A stretch of 64,000 nucleotides of DNA. It comes from Falsirhodobacter algicola (GTDB taxonomy: Bacteria; Pseudomonadota; Alphaproteobacteria; Rhodobacterales; Rhodobacteraceae). Shown here in pieces: positions 39,166 to 49,143 of this stretch. The DNA lies in assembly GCF_018279165.1 (NCBI RefSeq), contig NZ_CP047289.1, positions 2,215,459-2,279,458 of the forward strand, given 5' to 3'. Position numbers and translations under genes: made by a program. The notes below the pieces were generated by a model. That model saw nothing but the letters and a program-made list of their open reading frames with translations. It searched no databases and was not told the DNA's origin. Position 1 is the stretch's first letter, and each line of letters begins with the position of its first letter.

Positions 39166-41064
39166 TTGGGGAACGCGCGCAATATTGCCTTCTGGGTGGT
39201 TCTGTTCCTGCTTGTGCTGGCACTGTTCAACCTGTTCAGCGGGGGAAGCTCCACCAGCGCCTCTCGCAGCATTTCCTTCACCGACTTTATCGAGCGGGTG
39301 GAGAATGATCAGGTGGCCTCCGTCACCCTCGATGGGGAACGGATCCTGTTCCGGGGCAATGACGGCAGCCAGTATGTGTCCATCAAGCCGCAGGGCGAGA
39401 ATGTGACCGACCGGCTGATCGACAAGAACATCGAAGTGCGGGCCGAGCCGCAGGAGCAGTCGGGCTTCCTGTCGCTGATCTCGCTGTGGTTGCCGTTCAT
39501 CGTTCTGATCGGGATCTGGATCTTCTTCATGAATCGCATGCAGGGCGGCGGAAAGGGCGGGGCTATGGGCTTCGGCAAATCCCGCGCCAAGCTGCTGACG
39601 GAGAAGCATGGCCGGGTCACCTTCGACGACGTGGCCGGCATCGACGAGGCCAAGGAGGAGCTGGAGGAGATCGTCGAGTTCCTGCGCAACCCGCAGAAAT
39701 TCAGCCGCCTCGGGGGCAAGATCCCCAAGGGTGCGCTGCTCGTCGGTCCGCCCGGTACGGGTAAGACGCTTCTGGCGCGGGCCATCGCGGGCGAGGCGGG
39801 CGTGCCCTTCTTCACCATCTCGGGCTCCGACTTCGTGGAGATGTTCGTGGGTGTCGGTGCATCGCGTGTGCGCGACATGTTCGAGCAGGCCAAGAAGAAC
39901 GCCCCCTGCATCGTCTTCATCGACGAGATCGACGCCGTGGGCCGTGCCCGCGGGGTCGGCATCGGCGGCGGCAACGACGAGCGCGAGCAGACGCTGAACC
40001 AGCTTTTGGTGGAGATGGACGGCTTCGAGGCGAATGAGGGCGTGATCATCGTCGCCGCCACGAACCGCAAGGACGTGCTGGACCCGGCGCTGCTGCGTCC
40101 GGGCCGCTTCGACCGTCAGATCCATGTGCCGAACCCCGATATCAAGGGCCGCGAGAAGATCCTGAACGTGCATGCGCGCAAGGTCCCGCTCGGTCCCAAT
40201 GTCGATCTGCGCCTGATCGCACGCGGCACGCCGGGCTTTTCCGGGGCCGATCTGATGAACCTCGTCAACGAGGCGGCGCTGATGGCCGCCCGCGTCGGCC
40301 GTCGGTTCGTGACGATGGACGATTTCGAGAACGCCAAGGACAAGGTGATGATGGGGGCGGAGCGTCGGTCGATGGTGCTGACCCCCGACGTGAAGGAAAA
40401 GACCGCCTATCACGAGGCCGGGCACGCGATCGTTGGCATGGCGATGCCGAAATGCGATCCCGTCTACAAGGCCACCATCATTCCGCGTGGCGGTGCGCTT
40501 GGCATGGTCGTCAGCCTGCCCGAGATGGACCGGCTGAACATGCACAAGGACGAAGGCAAGCAGAAGATCGCGATGACCATGGCGGGCAAGGCCGCCGAGA
40601 TCATCAAATACGGCGAAGAGGGTGTGTCCTCCGGCCCGGCGGGCGATATTCAGCAGGCCTCTGCGCTGGCGCGGGCGATGGTCATGCGGTGGGGCATGTC
40701 GGAGACGGTCGGCAATATCGACTATGCCGAGGCGCATCAGGGCTATCAGGGGCAGACCGGCGGCTTCTCCGTCTCGGCCGAGACGAAGAACAAGATCGAA
40801 GCCGAGGTGAAGCGCCTGATCGACGAAGGCTACGACACCGCCTACCGCATCCTGACCGAGCAGTCGGAGCAGTTCGAACGTCTGGCCAAGGGCCTTCTGG
40901 AATACGAGACGCTGACCGGCAATCAGATCCGCAAGGTCGTCGCCGGAGAGCCGATCGACGAGGATGACGAGAATGACAAGCCGACGGGCAGCGGCTCTAT
41001 CGCCGCGATCCCGAAGACCCGGCCGCGCCCTGCGGGCGACGGGTTGCCCGAACCTTCGGCCTGA
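39166..41064 (+). CDS. ftsH: ATP-dependent zinc metalloprotease FtsH
   Basis: A 632-residue membrane AAA protease. Two N-terminal spans (about 5-23 and 101-121) flank a periplasmic domain; AAA features are Walker A GPPGTGKT (194-201), Walker B FIDEID and SRH PGRFDRQ; the zinc site is H416-E417-A-G-H420. The start is TTG 39166, eight bases after AGGGGAG, giving GNARNIAFW, the usual FtsH start; longer frames add unlikely residues. It degrades membrane and regulatory proteins. An acidic tail follows, then a strong terminator. Confidence 0.97.
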   Translation: MGNARNIAFWVVLFLLVLALFNLFSGGSSTSASRSISFTDFIERVENDQVASVTLDGERILFRGNDGSQYVSIKPQGENVTDRLIDKNIEVRAEPQEQSGFLSLISLWLPFIVLIGIWIFFMNRMQGGGKGGAMGFGKSRAKLLTEKHGRVTFDDVAGIDEAKEELEEIVEFLRNPQKFSRLGGKIPKGALLVGPPGTGKTLLARAIAGEAGVPFFTISGSDFVEMFVGVGASRVRDMFEQAKKNAPCIVFIDEIDAVGRARGVGIGGGNDEREQTLNQLLVEMDGFEANEGVIIVAATNRKDVLDPALLRPGRFDRQIHVPNPDIKGREKILNVHARKVPLGPNVDLRLIARGTPGFSGADLMNLVNEAALMAARVGRRFVTMDDFENAKDKVMMGAERRSMVLTPDVKEKTAYHEAGHAIVGMAMPKCDPVYKATIIPRGGALGMVVSLPEMDRLNMHKDEGKQKIAMTMAGKAAEIIKYGEEGVSSGPAGDIQQASALARAMVMRWGMSETVGNIDYAEAHQGYQGQTGGFSVSAETKNKIEAEVKRLIDEGYDTAYRILTEQSEQFERLAKGLLEYETLTGNQIRKVVAGEPIDEDDENDKPTGSGSIAAIPKTRPRPAGDGLPEPSA

Positions 41065-41078
41065 TAGACACAGACAGG

Positions 41079-41108
41079 AACGCCCCGGATGCAAATCCGG
41101 GGCGTTTT
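41079..41108 (+). terminator. Intrinsic terminator of ftsH
   Basis: AACGCCCCGGAT (41079-41090) pairs perfectly with ATCCGGGGCGTT (41095-41106) around GCAA, ending in TTTT. It closes the tol-tilS-ftsH region, five bases before the convergent pdeM stop. Confidence 0.92.
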
Positions 41109-41112
41109 GCTG

Positions 41113-41754
41113 TCAGCGGCGGGGGCAGGGGATGGCGATGGCCCGGTGCCCCGTCAGGATCGCGATCGCCCCCGGCCCGAGGCGCGCTGCGATCGCCGGA
41201 TCGCTGCACCACAGCCCGCCGGTATAGGTGCCGAAGGCCGGAAGGATCACCTGACGCGCATCGGCCACGAAACAGGGCCGCACCCGCCCTGCCAGTCGCG
41301 CCTTGGGGTGGAAGTGCCCCGAAATCTCGCCCGCCTCCCCCATCGCCTCGTGGCGCAGCACGAGGGGGCCGATCCGCATCTGCGGCAGATGGGTGCCGCC
41401 CGCTATGGCCGGAACGGGATCGTGGTTCCCCGCGATCCAGACCCAGTCCCGCCCCGCCATCAGGCGGTGCAGATGGGCCAGATCGTCGGGGGCGAGCCAT
41501 GCCTCGGAATCGTCGAAACTGTCGCCGAGGCAGACGATCCGCGCCGTGGGTGCGGCGTCCAGCACCGCCTGCAGGCGGGCCAGCGTGTCGCGCGCGTCAT
41601 AGGGGGGCAGAAGGGCACCGCCGCGCCGGGCCATCCGTTCGGATTTGCCAAGGTGCAGGTCGGACACGATCAGCGTATCGCGCGCCGGCATCCACAGCGC
41701 CCCGCTGGCAAGGGCGGCCAAAGGCTCGCCGATCAGGGTGAAGGTGTGATCCAT
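41113..41754 (-). CDS. pdeM: Ligase-associated DNA damage response endonuclease PdeM
   Basis: A 213-residue calcineurin-like phosphoesterase with the full metal-binding set: SDLHLGKSE, CLGDSFDD, AGNHD and SGHFHP. This subfamily occurs beside the helicase Lhr, an exonuclease and an ATP-dependent DNA ligase as a DNA damage response set. It starts ten bases after the lhr gene stops, so the two form an operon. The ligase and exonuclease are not seen in this window. Confidence 0.92.
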   Translation of the reverse strand: MDHTFTLIGEPLAALASGALWMPARDTLIVSDLHLGKSERMARRGGALLPPYDARDTLARLQAVLDAAPTARIVCLGDSFDDSEAWLAPDDLAHLHRLMAGRDWVWIAGNHDPVPAIAGGTHLPQMRIGPLVLRHEAMGEAGEISGHFHPKARLAGRVRPCFVADARQVILPAFGTYTGGLWCSDPAIAARLGPGAIAILTGHRAIAIPCPRR

Positions 41755-41764
41755 GCCGCGCCGC

Positions 41765-44155
41765 CTATGCCAGCGAGAGTCCCGCTTCGGCCATCAGGCG
41801 GGCGGCCTCGTCCTCCATCAGGCGTTCGCGGGCGGCGCCCATGACGGGCACGCGGCCGAGTTCCAAGAGCAGCGGCGCGGCCAGCGGCGTTACCTTCGGG
41901 CGGCGCACGAGGTCGATGCGGCCATGGATGCGGTCCAGCATCTCTTCGATCCGGCCATAATCGACCAGACCGCGCTGCGCCTCTTCGCGGGTGATCCGCA
42001 GCATCAGGTGATCCGGATCGTGCCGCACCAGCGTGTCATAGAGGATGTCCGAAGAGAACGTCGCCTGCCGCCCCGATTTGCGCCGCCCCTGATGGCTGCG
42101 TTCGATCAGGCCGGCGATGATGGCGACATCGCGGAAGGTGCGCTTCATCACCGCATTGCCCTGAAGCCATGTGTCCAGCCCCTCGCGCAGGCCCGCCGGA
42201 TCAAGGAGGGGGGCGGCGTCCTGCACCTCCTCCAGCCCCCAGATCAGCAGGGCGTAGTCGGTCGCGACGAACCCGAGCGGCGCAAGGCCCGCCGCCTCCA
42301 TCCGCCGCGTCACCAGAAGGCCCAGCGTCTGCATCGCGTTGCGCCCGGCAAAGGCATAGAGGCACAGATGCTCGCGCCCGTCATGGGGGAAGGTTTCGGC
42401 CAGAAGGCGATCCTCGCGCGGCAGATGGCTGACCTCGCGCTGCAAAGTCAGCCATTCGGCGGTGTGGCGCGGCAGGTCGGGCCAGTCCGGCTGTCGGAAC
42501 ATCTCGAGGATACGATGCGTCAGCACGGTGGAGGTCGCGAATTTCGTGCCGCCGAAGGTTGCGACCTTCGGATCGCGGCCCGGGGCGCGGCTGACCTCCA
42601 CCGTCATTTCGTTCAGCGATTCGTAGCGCACGATCTGTCCGGCCATCAGAAAGGTGTCGCCCGGGGTCAGGGTGGCGGCGAAACCTTCCTCCACCTCGCC
42701 AAGGGGGGCACCGCCGCGCCCGCGCATCCGCACCTTCAGGGTTTCGCTGTCGATGATCGTCCCGAGGTTCTGCCGGATCACCGCCGCCGCGCGCGGATCG
42801 CGCAGCGTCCAGCGCCCCTCCCGCAGCATCAGCCGCTGCCAGCGGTCATAGGCGGCAAGGGCATAGCCGCCCGTCGCGCAGAAGGCGATGCAGGCGTCGA
42901 ACGCCTCCCGGTTCAGTTCGGCATAGGGGCCCGCGCCGCGCACCTCGTCGAACAGTGCATCCGCATCGAAGCCCCCGGCGCAGGCGGTCGCCAAAAGGTG
43001 CTGGCAGAGCACATCGCGCGGACCCGCCCCGCGCGGCGCACCGTCCAGATCGCGGGCCCGCACGGCCTGCAACGCGGCCACGCATTCCACCACCTCGAAC
43101 CGGTTGGCGGGCACCAGCAGCGCCTTGGACGGCGCGTTGTAGCGGTGGTTCGCCCGCCCGATCCGCTGCACCAGACGTTTGACGTTCTTCGGCGCGCCGA
43201 CCTGAATCACGAGGTCCACATCCCCCCAGTCGATCCCGAGATCGAGAGATCCCGTGCAGACGATCGCCCGCAGCGTGCCCGCCGCCATCGCCCCCTCCAC
43301 CCTCTGACGCTGCTCGCGCGAGAGGGAGCCGTGATGGATGCCGATGGGCAAGGCCTCCTCGTTGGCGAGCCACAGGTCGTGGAAGAACAGCTCCGCCTGC
43401 GCGCGGGTGTTGTGGAAGATCAGCGTCGTGCGGTGGCGCTTCACCTCGGCCAGCACATCGGGAATGGCATAGCGCCCGCCATTGCCCGCCCAAGGGGGCG
43501 CCGCGGTGGTGGCCATCATCGTGATGTCGGGTTCGGGGCCGGGATCGGCCTCGAGGATGCGGCAGCCGCCGGGATGGAGAAAGCGGGCCAGCGCAAGCGG
43601 ATCCTCCACCGTGGCGGAGAGGCCGACCCGGCGCATCCCCGGCGCCAGCGCCTGCAGCCGCGCAAGGCCCAGCATCAACTGATCGCCGCGCTTGCTTTCG
43701 GCAAGGGCGTGGATCTCGTCCACGATGACGCGGCGCAGGCCCGCGAAGATGCGCGGCGCATCCTCGTAGCTCAGCAGCAGCGCGAGGCTTTCGGGCGTCG
43801 TCAGCAGGATCTGCGGCGGATCGGCCCGTTGGCGGCGGCGGGCGGTGGGGGTGGTGTCGCCGGTCCGATCCTCCACCCGGATGGCAAGGCCCGCCCCTTC
43901 GATCGGGGCGGTCAGGTTGCGGCGGATGTCGGCGGTCAGCGCCTTCAGCGGCGAGATATAGAGCGTGTGCAGCCCCGCATGGCCCGCCGCCTCGGCCAGC
44001 GTCGGCAGAAAGCCCGCCAGCGTCTTGCCGCCGCCGGTGGGCGCGATCAGCAGCGTGGCCGCATCCTGCGCGTGATCCAGCATGGCCCGCTGGTGGGGGT
44101 GCAGCGCCCAGCCGCGCGTCGTGAACCAATCTTCGAGTGAGGGGGGAAGATCCAT
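41765..44155 (-). CDS. Ligase-associated DNA damage response DEXH helicase (Lhr-type)
   Basis: A 796-residue superfamily 2 helicase. Motif I APTGGGKT (38-45), TTPESLALLLS, DEIHAL, GLSATVEDP, VCTGSLDLGIDWGDVDLVIQVG (in parts) and RIGRANHR are in order, followed by the Lhr core winged helix and beta-barrel domain (about 440-796). Length suits the Lhr-core family rather than the 1500-residue Lhr. ATG 44155 is preceded by AGATCC; the extension upstream in frame is antisense to ymdB. It probably processes damaged DNA with PdeM. Confidence 0.92.
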   Translation of the reverse strand: MDLPPSLEDWFTTRGWALHPHQRAMLDHAQDAATLLIAPTGGGKTLAGFLPTLAEAAGHAGLHTLYISPLKALTADIRRNLTAPIEGAGLAIRVEDRTGDTTPTARRRQRADPPQILLTTPESLALLLSYEDAPRIFAGLRRVIVDEIHALAESKRGDQLMLGLARLQALAPGMRRVGLSATVEDPLALARFLHPGGCRILEADPGPEPDITMMATTAAPPWAGNGGRYAIPDVLAEVKRHRTTLIFHNTRAQAELFFHDLWLANEEALPIGIHHGSLSREQRQRVEGAMAAGTLRAIVCTGSLDLGIDWGDVDLVIQVGAPKNVKRLVQRIGRANHRYNAPSKALLVPANRFEVVECVAALQAVRARDLDGAPRGAGPRDVLCQHLLATACAGGFDADALFDEVRGAGPYAELNREAFDACIAFCATGGYALAAYDRWQRLMLREGRWTLRDPRAAAVIRQNLGTIIDSETLKVRMRGRGGAPLGEVEEGFAATLTPGDTFLMAGQIVRYESLNEMTVEVSRAPGRDPKVATFGGTKFATSTVLTHRILEMFRQPDWPDLPRHTAEWLTLQREVSHLPREDRLLAETFPHDGREHLCLYAFAGRNAMQTLGLLVTRRMEAAGLAPLGFVATDYALLIWGLEEVQDAAPLLDPAGLREGLDTWLQGNAVMKRTFRDVAIIAGLIERSHQGRRKSGRQATFSSDILYDTLVRHDPDHLMLRITREEAQRGLVDYGRIEEMLDRIHGRIDLVRRPKVTPLAAPLLLELGRVPVMGAARERLMEDEAARLMAEAGLSLA

Positions 44156-44242
44156 GCCCCCAAGATAGGCGCGCCCCGTGCCGCGGAAAAGGCGGCAAGA
44201 TAGTTCTTGCCTGCCCGTGATGCCGCCCCTAACGCTTTGCGG

Positions 44243-45055
44243 ATGAAGATACTGTTTCTGGGCGATGTGATGGGGCGGGCAGGGCGAGCGGCGATTGCCG
44301 AACGTCTGCCGAAACTGCGTGCCGATCTTGCCGCCGATTTCGTGATCGTGAACGGGGAAAACGCCAGCGGCGGGATGGGTCTGACGGGGGGGCATGCAAA
44401 GCTGATCCTCGACTCCGGGGCCGATTGCGTGACGCTGGGCGACCATGCCTTCGATCAGAAGGACATGCTGCAATTCATCGAGGCCGAGCCGCGGGTGATC
44501 CGGCCGCTGAACTTCTCGCGCGTGGCGCCGGGCAAGGGCGCGCGCGTCTTCAACGCGACGAACGGGCGCCGCGTGCTGGTGGCGCAGGTGCTGGGTCAGG
44601 TGTTCATGAAGCGGCCCTTCGACGATCCCTTCTCGGCGGTCGATGCGGCGCTGAAGACCCATGGCGGCGGCGTTCAGGCCGCGGTGATCGACATCCACTG
44701 CGAAGCCACGAGCGAGAAGATGGCGATGGGCCATTGGTGCGACGGGCGGGCCAGCCTCGTCGTCGGCACCCATACCCATGTGCCCACCGCCGATGCCCAG
44801 ATCCTTCCGGGCGGAACGGGCTTTCAATCCGATGCCGGGATGTGCGGCGATTATGACAGCGTGATCGGCATGCAGAAGCTGGAGCCGCTGCGCCGCTTCA
44901 TCACCGGAATGCCCAAGGAACGTTTCGAACCGGCCGCCGGGCCAGCCACCCTGTCGGGCGTGCTGGTGGAGACGGATGACCGCACCGGCAAGGCCACCCG
45001 CATCACCATGATCCGCAGCGGCGGACGTTTGCAGGAGTCGCTACCACATGCTTGA
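44243..45055 (+). CDS. YmdB-type metallophosphoesterase (TIGR00282 family)
   Basis: A 270-residue cyclic-nucleotide phosphodiesterase-like protein: FLGDVMGRAGR, VNGENASGGMGLT, TLGDHAFDQ, IDIHCEATSEK and VVGTHTHVPTADAQILPGGTGFQSDAGMCG (in parts). YmdB of Bacillus hydrolyses 2,3-cAMP and affects biofilm decisions; the alphaproteobacterial role is not known. ATG 44243 lies soon after GCGG, without a strong ribosome binding site. It overlaps the downstream transporter gene by eight bases. Confidence 0.92.
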   Translation: MKILFLGDVMGRAGRAAIAERLPKLRADLAADFVIVNGENASGGMGLTGGHAKLILDSGADCVTLGDHAFDQKDMLQFIEAEPRVIRPLNFSRVAPGKGARVFNATNGRRVLVAQVLGQVFMKRPFDDPFSAVDAALKTHGGGVQAAVIDIHCEATSEKMAMGHWCDGRASLVVGTHTHVPTADAQILPGGTGFQSDAGMCGDYDSVIGMQKLEPLRRFITGMPKERFEPAAGPATLSGVLVETDDRTGKATRITMIRSGGRLQESLPHA

Positions 45056-46820
45056 GCTCTCTCCCGAGATCATGCCCTGGGCCGCCATCGCGATCATTCT
45101 CGTGATGCTGGTGCTGTTCGTGGCCGAAACCTTCCCGGTGGAGGTGACGGCCATCGGCGGGGCCGCGCTGATGCTGGTGCTCGGGATCCTGCCCATTTCG
45201 GATGCGGCTTCGGTGCTGTCGAACAACGCGCCATGGACCATCGCGCTGATGTTCATCGTGGTGGGCGCGCTGGTGCGGACAGGAACGCTCGACAGCATCA
45301 CCCATATGGCCAACACATGGGTGGCCACGCATCCGGCGCAGACGGTGGGCGTGCTGGGGGTGCTGATCGTCTGCCTCTCGGCGGTGGTGAACAACACGCC
45401 GGTGGTGGTCGTCTTCCTGCCGGTCTTCATGCAACTGGCGCAGACGATGAAGATCGCGCCTTCCAAGCTGTTAATCCCGCTGTCCTATCTGTCGATCATG
45501 GGCGGCACGGTCACGCTGGTCGGCACTTCGACCAACCTCGTGGTGGACGGGGTGGCCCGCGGTCAGGGGCTGGAGCCGTTCGGCATCTTCGAGATCACGC
45601 CCGTCGGCATTCCGATCGCCCTCGTCGGGATGATCTATCTTGGTCTTTTCGGGCGCTGGCTGCTGCCTTCGCGCGATTCCATGAGCACGCTTCTGGGCGG
45701 CCGGTCCAAGATGAAGTTCTTCACCGAGGTGGCGATCGCGCATGACAGCGCCCTCGTCGGCACCCCGGTGCTGGAGGCCGACCTGTTCAAACGCGCGGGC
45801 GTGCGGGTGATCGACGTGCTGCGGGGCGACATGTCGCTGCGCCGCGATCTGACATCGGTGGTGCTGGCGCCGGGGGACCGGGTGGTTCTGCGCACCCCCA
45901 TGCAGGAGCTTCTGAGCTTTCAGGACCACAAGGACCTCACCTCGATCGACAAGCTGTCTTCGGTGGCGACCAGCACCGTCGAGGTGCTGATCACCCCCGG
46001 CTGCCGCCTGATCGGCCGGCGCCTGAGCGAGATGCGCCTGCGCCGCCGCTACGGCGTCTATGTGCTGGCGGCGCATCGGCGCAATCAGAACATCGGGCGC
46101 CAGCTCGACGATCTGGTGGTGGCGGTGGGCGATACGCTGCTTCTGGAAGGGCGGATGGAGGATATCCAGCGCCTCGCCTCGGATATGGACATGGTGGATC
46201 TGACCCAGCCGACCGAAAAACCCTTCCGGCGCAAACGCGCGCCGATCGTGGTGGCGGTGCTGGCGGGGATCGTGCTGCTGTCCTCGTTCAACGTCGCCCC
46301 AATCGAGATCCTTGCCTTCATCGGCGTGGCCATCGTGCTGCTGACGCGCTGCATCGATGCGGACGAGGCCTTCGCCTCCATCGACGGGCGGCTTCTGGGG
46401 ATGCTGTTCGGCATGATCGCCGTGGGGCAGGGGATGGACCATTCCGGCGCGGTGGAGCTGATCGTGAAGGCCGCGCAGCCCTTCCTCGGCGATCTGCCGG
46501 GCTGGGCGCTGATCTTCTGCGTCTATGCGCTGACCTCGCTGCTGACGGAACTGCTGTCCAACAACGCGGTGGCCGTGGTGGTCACGCCCGTGGCGATCGG
46601 GCTGGCGCAGGGCCTCGGCCTCGATGCGCGGCCGATCCTGATCGCGGTGATGCTGGGCGCGTCCTTCGGGTTCGCCACGCCCATCGGATATCAGTGCAAC
46701 CTGCTGGTCTACGGGCCGGGCGGATACACCTTCGGGGACTTCCTGCGCATCGGCGTGCCGCTGAACGTGCTGATGGGGATCGTGGCCTCCATCGTGATCC
46801 CCTTGCTCTACAGCCTGTGA
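45048..46820 (+). CDS. SLC13-family permease with two TrkA-C (RCK) domains
   Basis: A 590-residue membrane protein. Two sets of spans (about 8-200 and 400-590) enclose a cytoplasmic region with two RCK_C domains (about 225-305 and 310-390). SNN motifs typical of DASS transporters occur twice (VLSNNAP, LLSNNAV), with VGTSTNLVVDG and ATPIGYQCNLLVYGPGGY. Such proteins move sulfate, dicarboxylates or other anions with sodium; the substrate is not clear. Its start is inside the ymdB end, implying coupled translation. Confidence 0.9.
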   Translation: MLELSPEIMPWAAIAIILVMLVLFVAETFPVEVTAIGGAALMLVLGILPISDAASVLSNNAPWTIALMFIVVGALVRTGTLDSITHMANTWVATHPAQTVGVLGVLIVCLSAVVNNTPVVVVFLPVFMQLAQTMKIAPSKLLIPLSYLSIMGGTVTLVGTSTNLVVDGVARGQGLEPFGIFEITPVGIPIALVGMIYLGLFGRWLLPSRDSMSTLLGGRSKMKFFTEVAIAHDSALVGTPVLEADLFKRAGVRVIDVLRGDMSLRRDLTSVVLAPGDRVVLRTPMQELLSFQDHKDLTSIDKLSSVATSTVEVLITPGCRLIGRRLSEMRLRRRYGVYVLAAHRRNQNIGRQLDDLVVAVGDTLLLEGRMEDIQRLASDMDMVDLTQPTEKPFRRKRAPIVVAVLAGIVLLSSFNVAPIEILAFIGVAIVLLTRCIDADEAFASIDGRLLGMLFGMIAVGQGMDHSGAVELIVKAAQPFLGDLPGWALIFCVYALTSLLTELLSNNAVAVVVTPVAIGLAQGLGLDARPILIAVMLGASFGFATPIGYQCNLLVYGPGGYTFGDFLRIGVPLNVLMGIVASIVIPLLYSL

Positions 46821-46861
46821 CTGGCATATAGAACAGCGGATTTCACGGACGGAGACGGGAC

Positions 46862-47605
46862 ATGGCAGGCCATTCCAAATGGGCGAACATCCAGCACCGG
46901 AAGGGCAAGCAGGACAAGTTGCGCTCCAAGATGTTCTCGAAGCTGGCGAAGGAGATCACCGTCGCCGCCAAGATGGGCGATCCCGATCCGGACAAGAACC
47001 CCCGTCTGCGCCTTGCGGTGAAGGCGGCCAAGGCCGTGTCGATGCCCAAGGACGTGATCGACCGCGCGATCAAGAAATCGCAGGGCGGCGATGCCGAGGA
47101 TTACACCGAACTGCGCTATGAGGGCTACGGCCCGAACGGCATCGCCGTGATCGTGGAGACGATGACGGACAACGTGAACCGCACGGCGTCCAACGTCCGC
47201 AGTTACTTCACTAAGAACGGCGGCAATCTCGGCACCACGGGTTCGGTGTCCTTCATGTTCGACCGCATGGGCGAGATCACCTATCCCGCCAGCGTCGGCG
47301 ATGCCGACACGGTCATGATGGCCGCGCTGGAGGCTGGGGCGGAGGATGTCGAATCCGACGAGGATGGCCACTGGATCTATTGCCCGATGGACGATCTGGC
47401 CGCCGTCTCCGATGCGCTCGAAGCCGCGCTCGGCGAGGCGGACGAGGCCAAGCTGATCTGGAAGCCGCAGACCCGCACCGAGGTGGATCTGGAGACGGCG
47501 CAGAAGCTGATGAAGCTGATCGACACGCTCGAGGAAGACGATGACGTGCAGAACGTCACCGCCAATTTCGACATCCCCGAGGATGTGGCCCAGCAACTGG
47601 GCTGA
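46862..47605 (+). CDS. YebC/PmpR family DNA-binding regulatory protein
   Basis: A 247-residue protein beginning [18 protein letters not shown], the family signature. Three domains follow: a helical N-terminal bundle, and two alpha/beta domains with [14 protein letters not shown] and [15 protein letters not shown]. YebC proteins act as transcriptional regulators (PmpR) and more recently are linked to translation of proline-rich stretches, relevant to the proline-rich TolA in this window. GGAGACGGGAC supplies a ribosome binding site. Confidence 0.95.
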   Translation: MAGHSKWANIQHRKGKQDKLRSKMFSKLAKEITVAAKMGDPDPDKNPRLRLAVKAAKAVSMPKDVIDRAIKKSQGGDAEDYTELRYEGYGPNGIAVIVETMTDNVNRTASNVRSYFTKNGGNLGTTGSVSFMFDRMGEITYPASVGDADTVMMAALEAGAEDVESDEDGHWIYCPMDDLAAVSDALEAALGEADEAKLIWKPQTRTEVDLETAQKLMKLIDTLEEDDDVQNVTANFDIPEDVAQQLG

Positions 47606-47648
47606 TCCCGGCAGGGGGGCGGGCGTGCTCGCCCCCGCCTGCGGGGAT
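47605..47648 (+). terminator. Long imperfect hairpin after the yebC-family gene
   Basis: ATCCC/GGGAT, GCAGG/CCTGC and GGGCG/CGCCC pair in order around TGCT, right after the stop. No T run follows, so termination is uncertain. Confidence 0.4.
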
Positions 47649-47671
47649 CCACGAACAGAAAGCGTTCCGCC

Positions 47672-48274
47672 GTGTCCCCCGCTCTTTCCGGTTTTCTGAC
47701 ATCCCTCAGCCTGATCCTTGCGATCGGGGCGCAGAACGCCTTCGTGCTGCGCCAAGGGCTGCGGCGCGAGCATGTGGGCACGGTCGTGCTGATCTGCGCG
47801 CTGTCCGATGCGGTGCTGATCGCGGCGGGGGTGGCGGGGTTCGGCGCGCTCGCGGCGTCGGTGCCGTGGCTCGGGACGGTGATGCGGCTGGCGGGGGCGG
47901 GGTTCCTGATCGTCTATGGGGCGCTGCGGTTCCGCGCGGCCCTTGCGGGCAGCGGGGCGCTGCAACCGGCCGAGGGAGCCGGCCCCACGCGGCGGCAAGC
48001 GGCGGCGACGGTGCTGCTGCTGACATGGGCCAACCCGCATGTCTATCTCGATACGCTGATGCTGATCGGATCGGTCGCGGCCCAGCACGCCCCGCATGAA
48101 GGGGCGTTCGGGCTTGGGGCGGTTCTGGCGTCGGGGGTGTTCTTCACGGCGCTCGGCTATGGCGCGCGGGCGCTGGGGCCGGTGTTCCGCCGGCCTGCGG
48201 CATGGACGGTTCTGGACATCGCCGTCGGGGCGATCATGTGGGCCATCGCGGCCCAGCTTCTAAGGGGACTCTGA
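47672..48274 (+). CDS. LysE/ArgO-family amino acid exporter
   Basis: A 200-residue membrane protein with about six spans. SLILAIGAQNAFVLRQGLRR (in parts) and TWANPHVYLDTLMLIG are the ArgO/LysE signatures, with the NPH motif. The family exports basic amino acids such as arginine or lysine. GTG start at 47672. Its stop overlaps the start of the DMT transporter gene by one base (TGATG). Confidence 0.93.
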   Translation: MSPALSGFLTSLSLILAIGAQNAFVLRQGLRREHVGTVVLICALSDAVLIAAGVAGFGALAASVPWLGTVMRLAGAGFLIVYGALRFRAALAGSGALQPAEGAGPTRRQAAATVLLLTWANPHVYLDTLMLIGSVAAQHAPHEGAFGLGAVLASGVFFTALGYGARALGPVFRRPAAWTVLDIAVGAIMWAIAAQLLRGL

Positions 48275-49143
48275 TGCGCGACCGTCCGATTCAGGGCATC
48301 CTGTGGATGCTGGGCACGACCTTGAGCTTCGTCGCCGTGAACGGCGCGGTGCGCGCGGCGGGCAGCGATCTGCCTTCGGTGCAGGCCGCGTTCCTGCGGT
48401 TCCTGTTCGGCGTGGTGCTGCTGGCGCCCGTGGTGCCGGGCCTGCTGCGCCGCCGCTTTCCCGCGCGGATCTGGGGCCTGTTCGGGCTGCGGGGGCTGTT
48501 CCACGCCGCCGCCGTGATCGGCTGGTTCTATGCCATGGTCCATATCCCGATGGCCGAGGTGACGGCGATCAACTACCTCAACCCCGTCCTCGTGACGGTG
48601 GGGGGCGCGCTCCTGTTTAAGGAGCGGTTCTCGTGGCAGCGGGGGGCGGCGGTGGCGGTGGCGCTGATCGGCACGCTGATCGTGCTGCGCCCCGGCCTGC
48701 GCGCGGTGGAGGCTGGGCACCTCGCCCAGCTTTTCGCCGCCTTCATGTTCGCGGGCAGCTACCTTGCGGCCAAGCGGCTGTCGCAGGATGTGCCGGCGGG
48801 GATCGTGGTGGCGGTCATGTCGCTCAGCGTGGCGGTGATCCTTGCGCCGGCGGCGCTCATGGTCTGGCAGACGCCCAGCGGGACGGAGCTTGCCTTCCTC
48901 GCCATGTCCGCCCTTTTCGCGACCCTTGCGCATTACTGCATGAGCCGGGCCTTCGACTGCGCCCCCCTGACGGTGACGCAGCCGGTGATCTTTCTTCAGC
49001 TCGTCTGGGCGACGCTGCTCGGAACGATCGTGTTCGGCGACCGCGTCGATCCCTTCGTGCTGCTGGGCGGCGGGCTGATCATCGCCGCCATCGCCTATCT
49101 GACCTTCCGCGATGCGCGGCGGGCCCGTCAGGCCCGCAAATAG
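48274..49143 (+). CDS. DMT-family (EamA) transporter
   Basis: A 289-residue protein with ten hydrophobic spans in two EamA repeats (about 5-135 and 145-280). The first repeat ends PMAEVTAINYLNPVLVTV and the second has CAPLTVTQPVIFLQLVWATLLG, the paired EamA patterns. Substrates in this family are small metabolites; it is not defined here. It is coupled to a LysE exporter, and its last 16 bases overlap the convergent glgX stop. Confidence 0.93.
   Translation: MRDRPIQGILWMLGTTLSFVAVNGAVRAAGSDLPSVQAAFLRFLFGVVLLAPVVPGLLRRRFPARIWGLFGLRGLFHAAAVIGWFYAMVHIPMAEVTAINYLNPVLVTVGGALLFKERFSWQRGAAVAVALIGTLIVLRPGLRAVEAGHLAQLFAAFMFAGSYLAAKRLSQDVPAGIVVAVMSLSVAVILAPAALMVWQTPSGTELAFLAMSALFATLAHYCMSRAFDCAPLTVTQPVIFLQLVWATLLGTIVFGDRVDPFVLLGGGLIIAAIAYLTFRDARRARQARK

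Noticed and set aside
41753..44140. A plus-strand open frame of 795 codons antisense to the Lhr-type helicase
   Set aside because: No recognisable motif, biased Arg/Gln/His content and no ribosome binding site; the opposite strand has a complete helicase.
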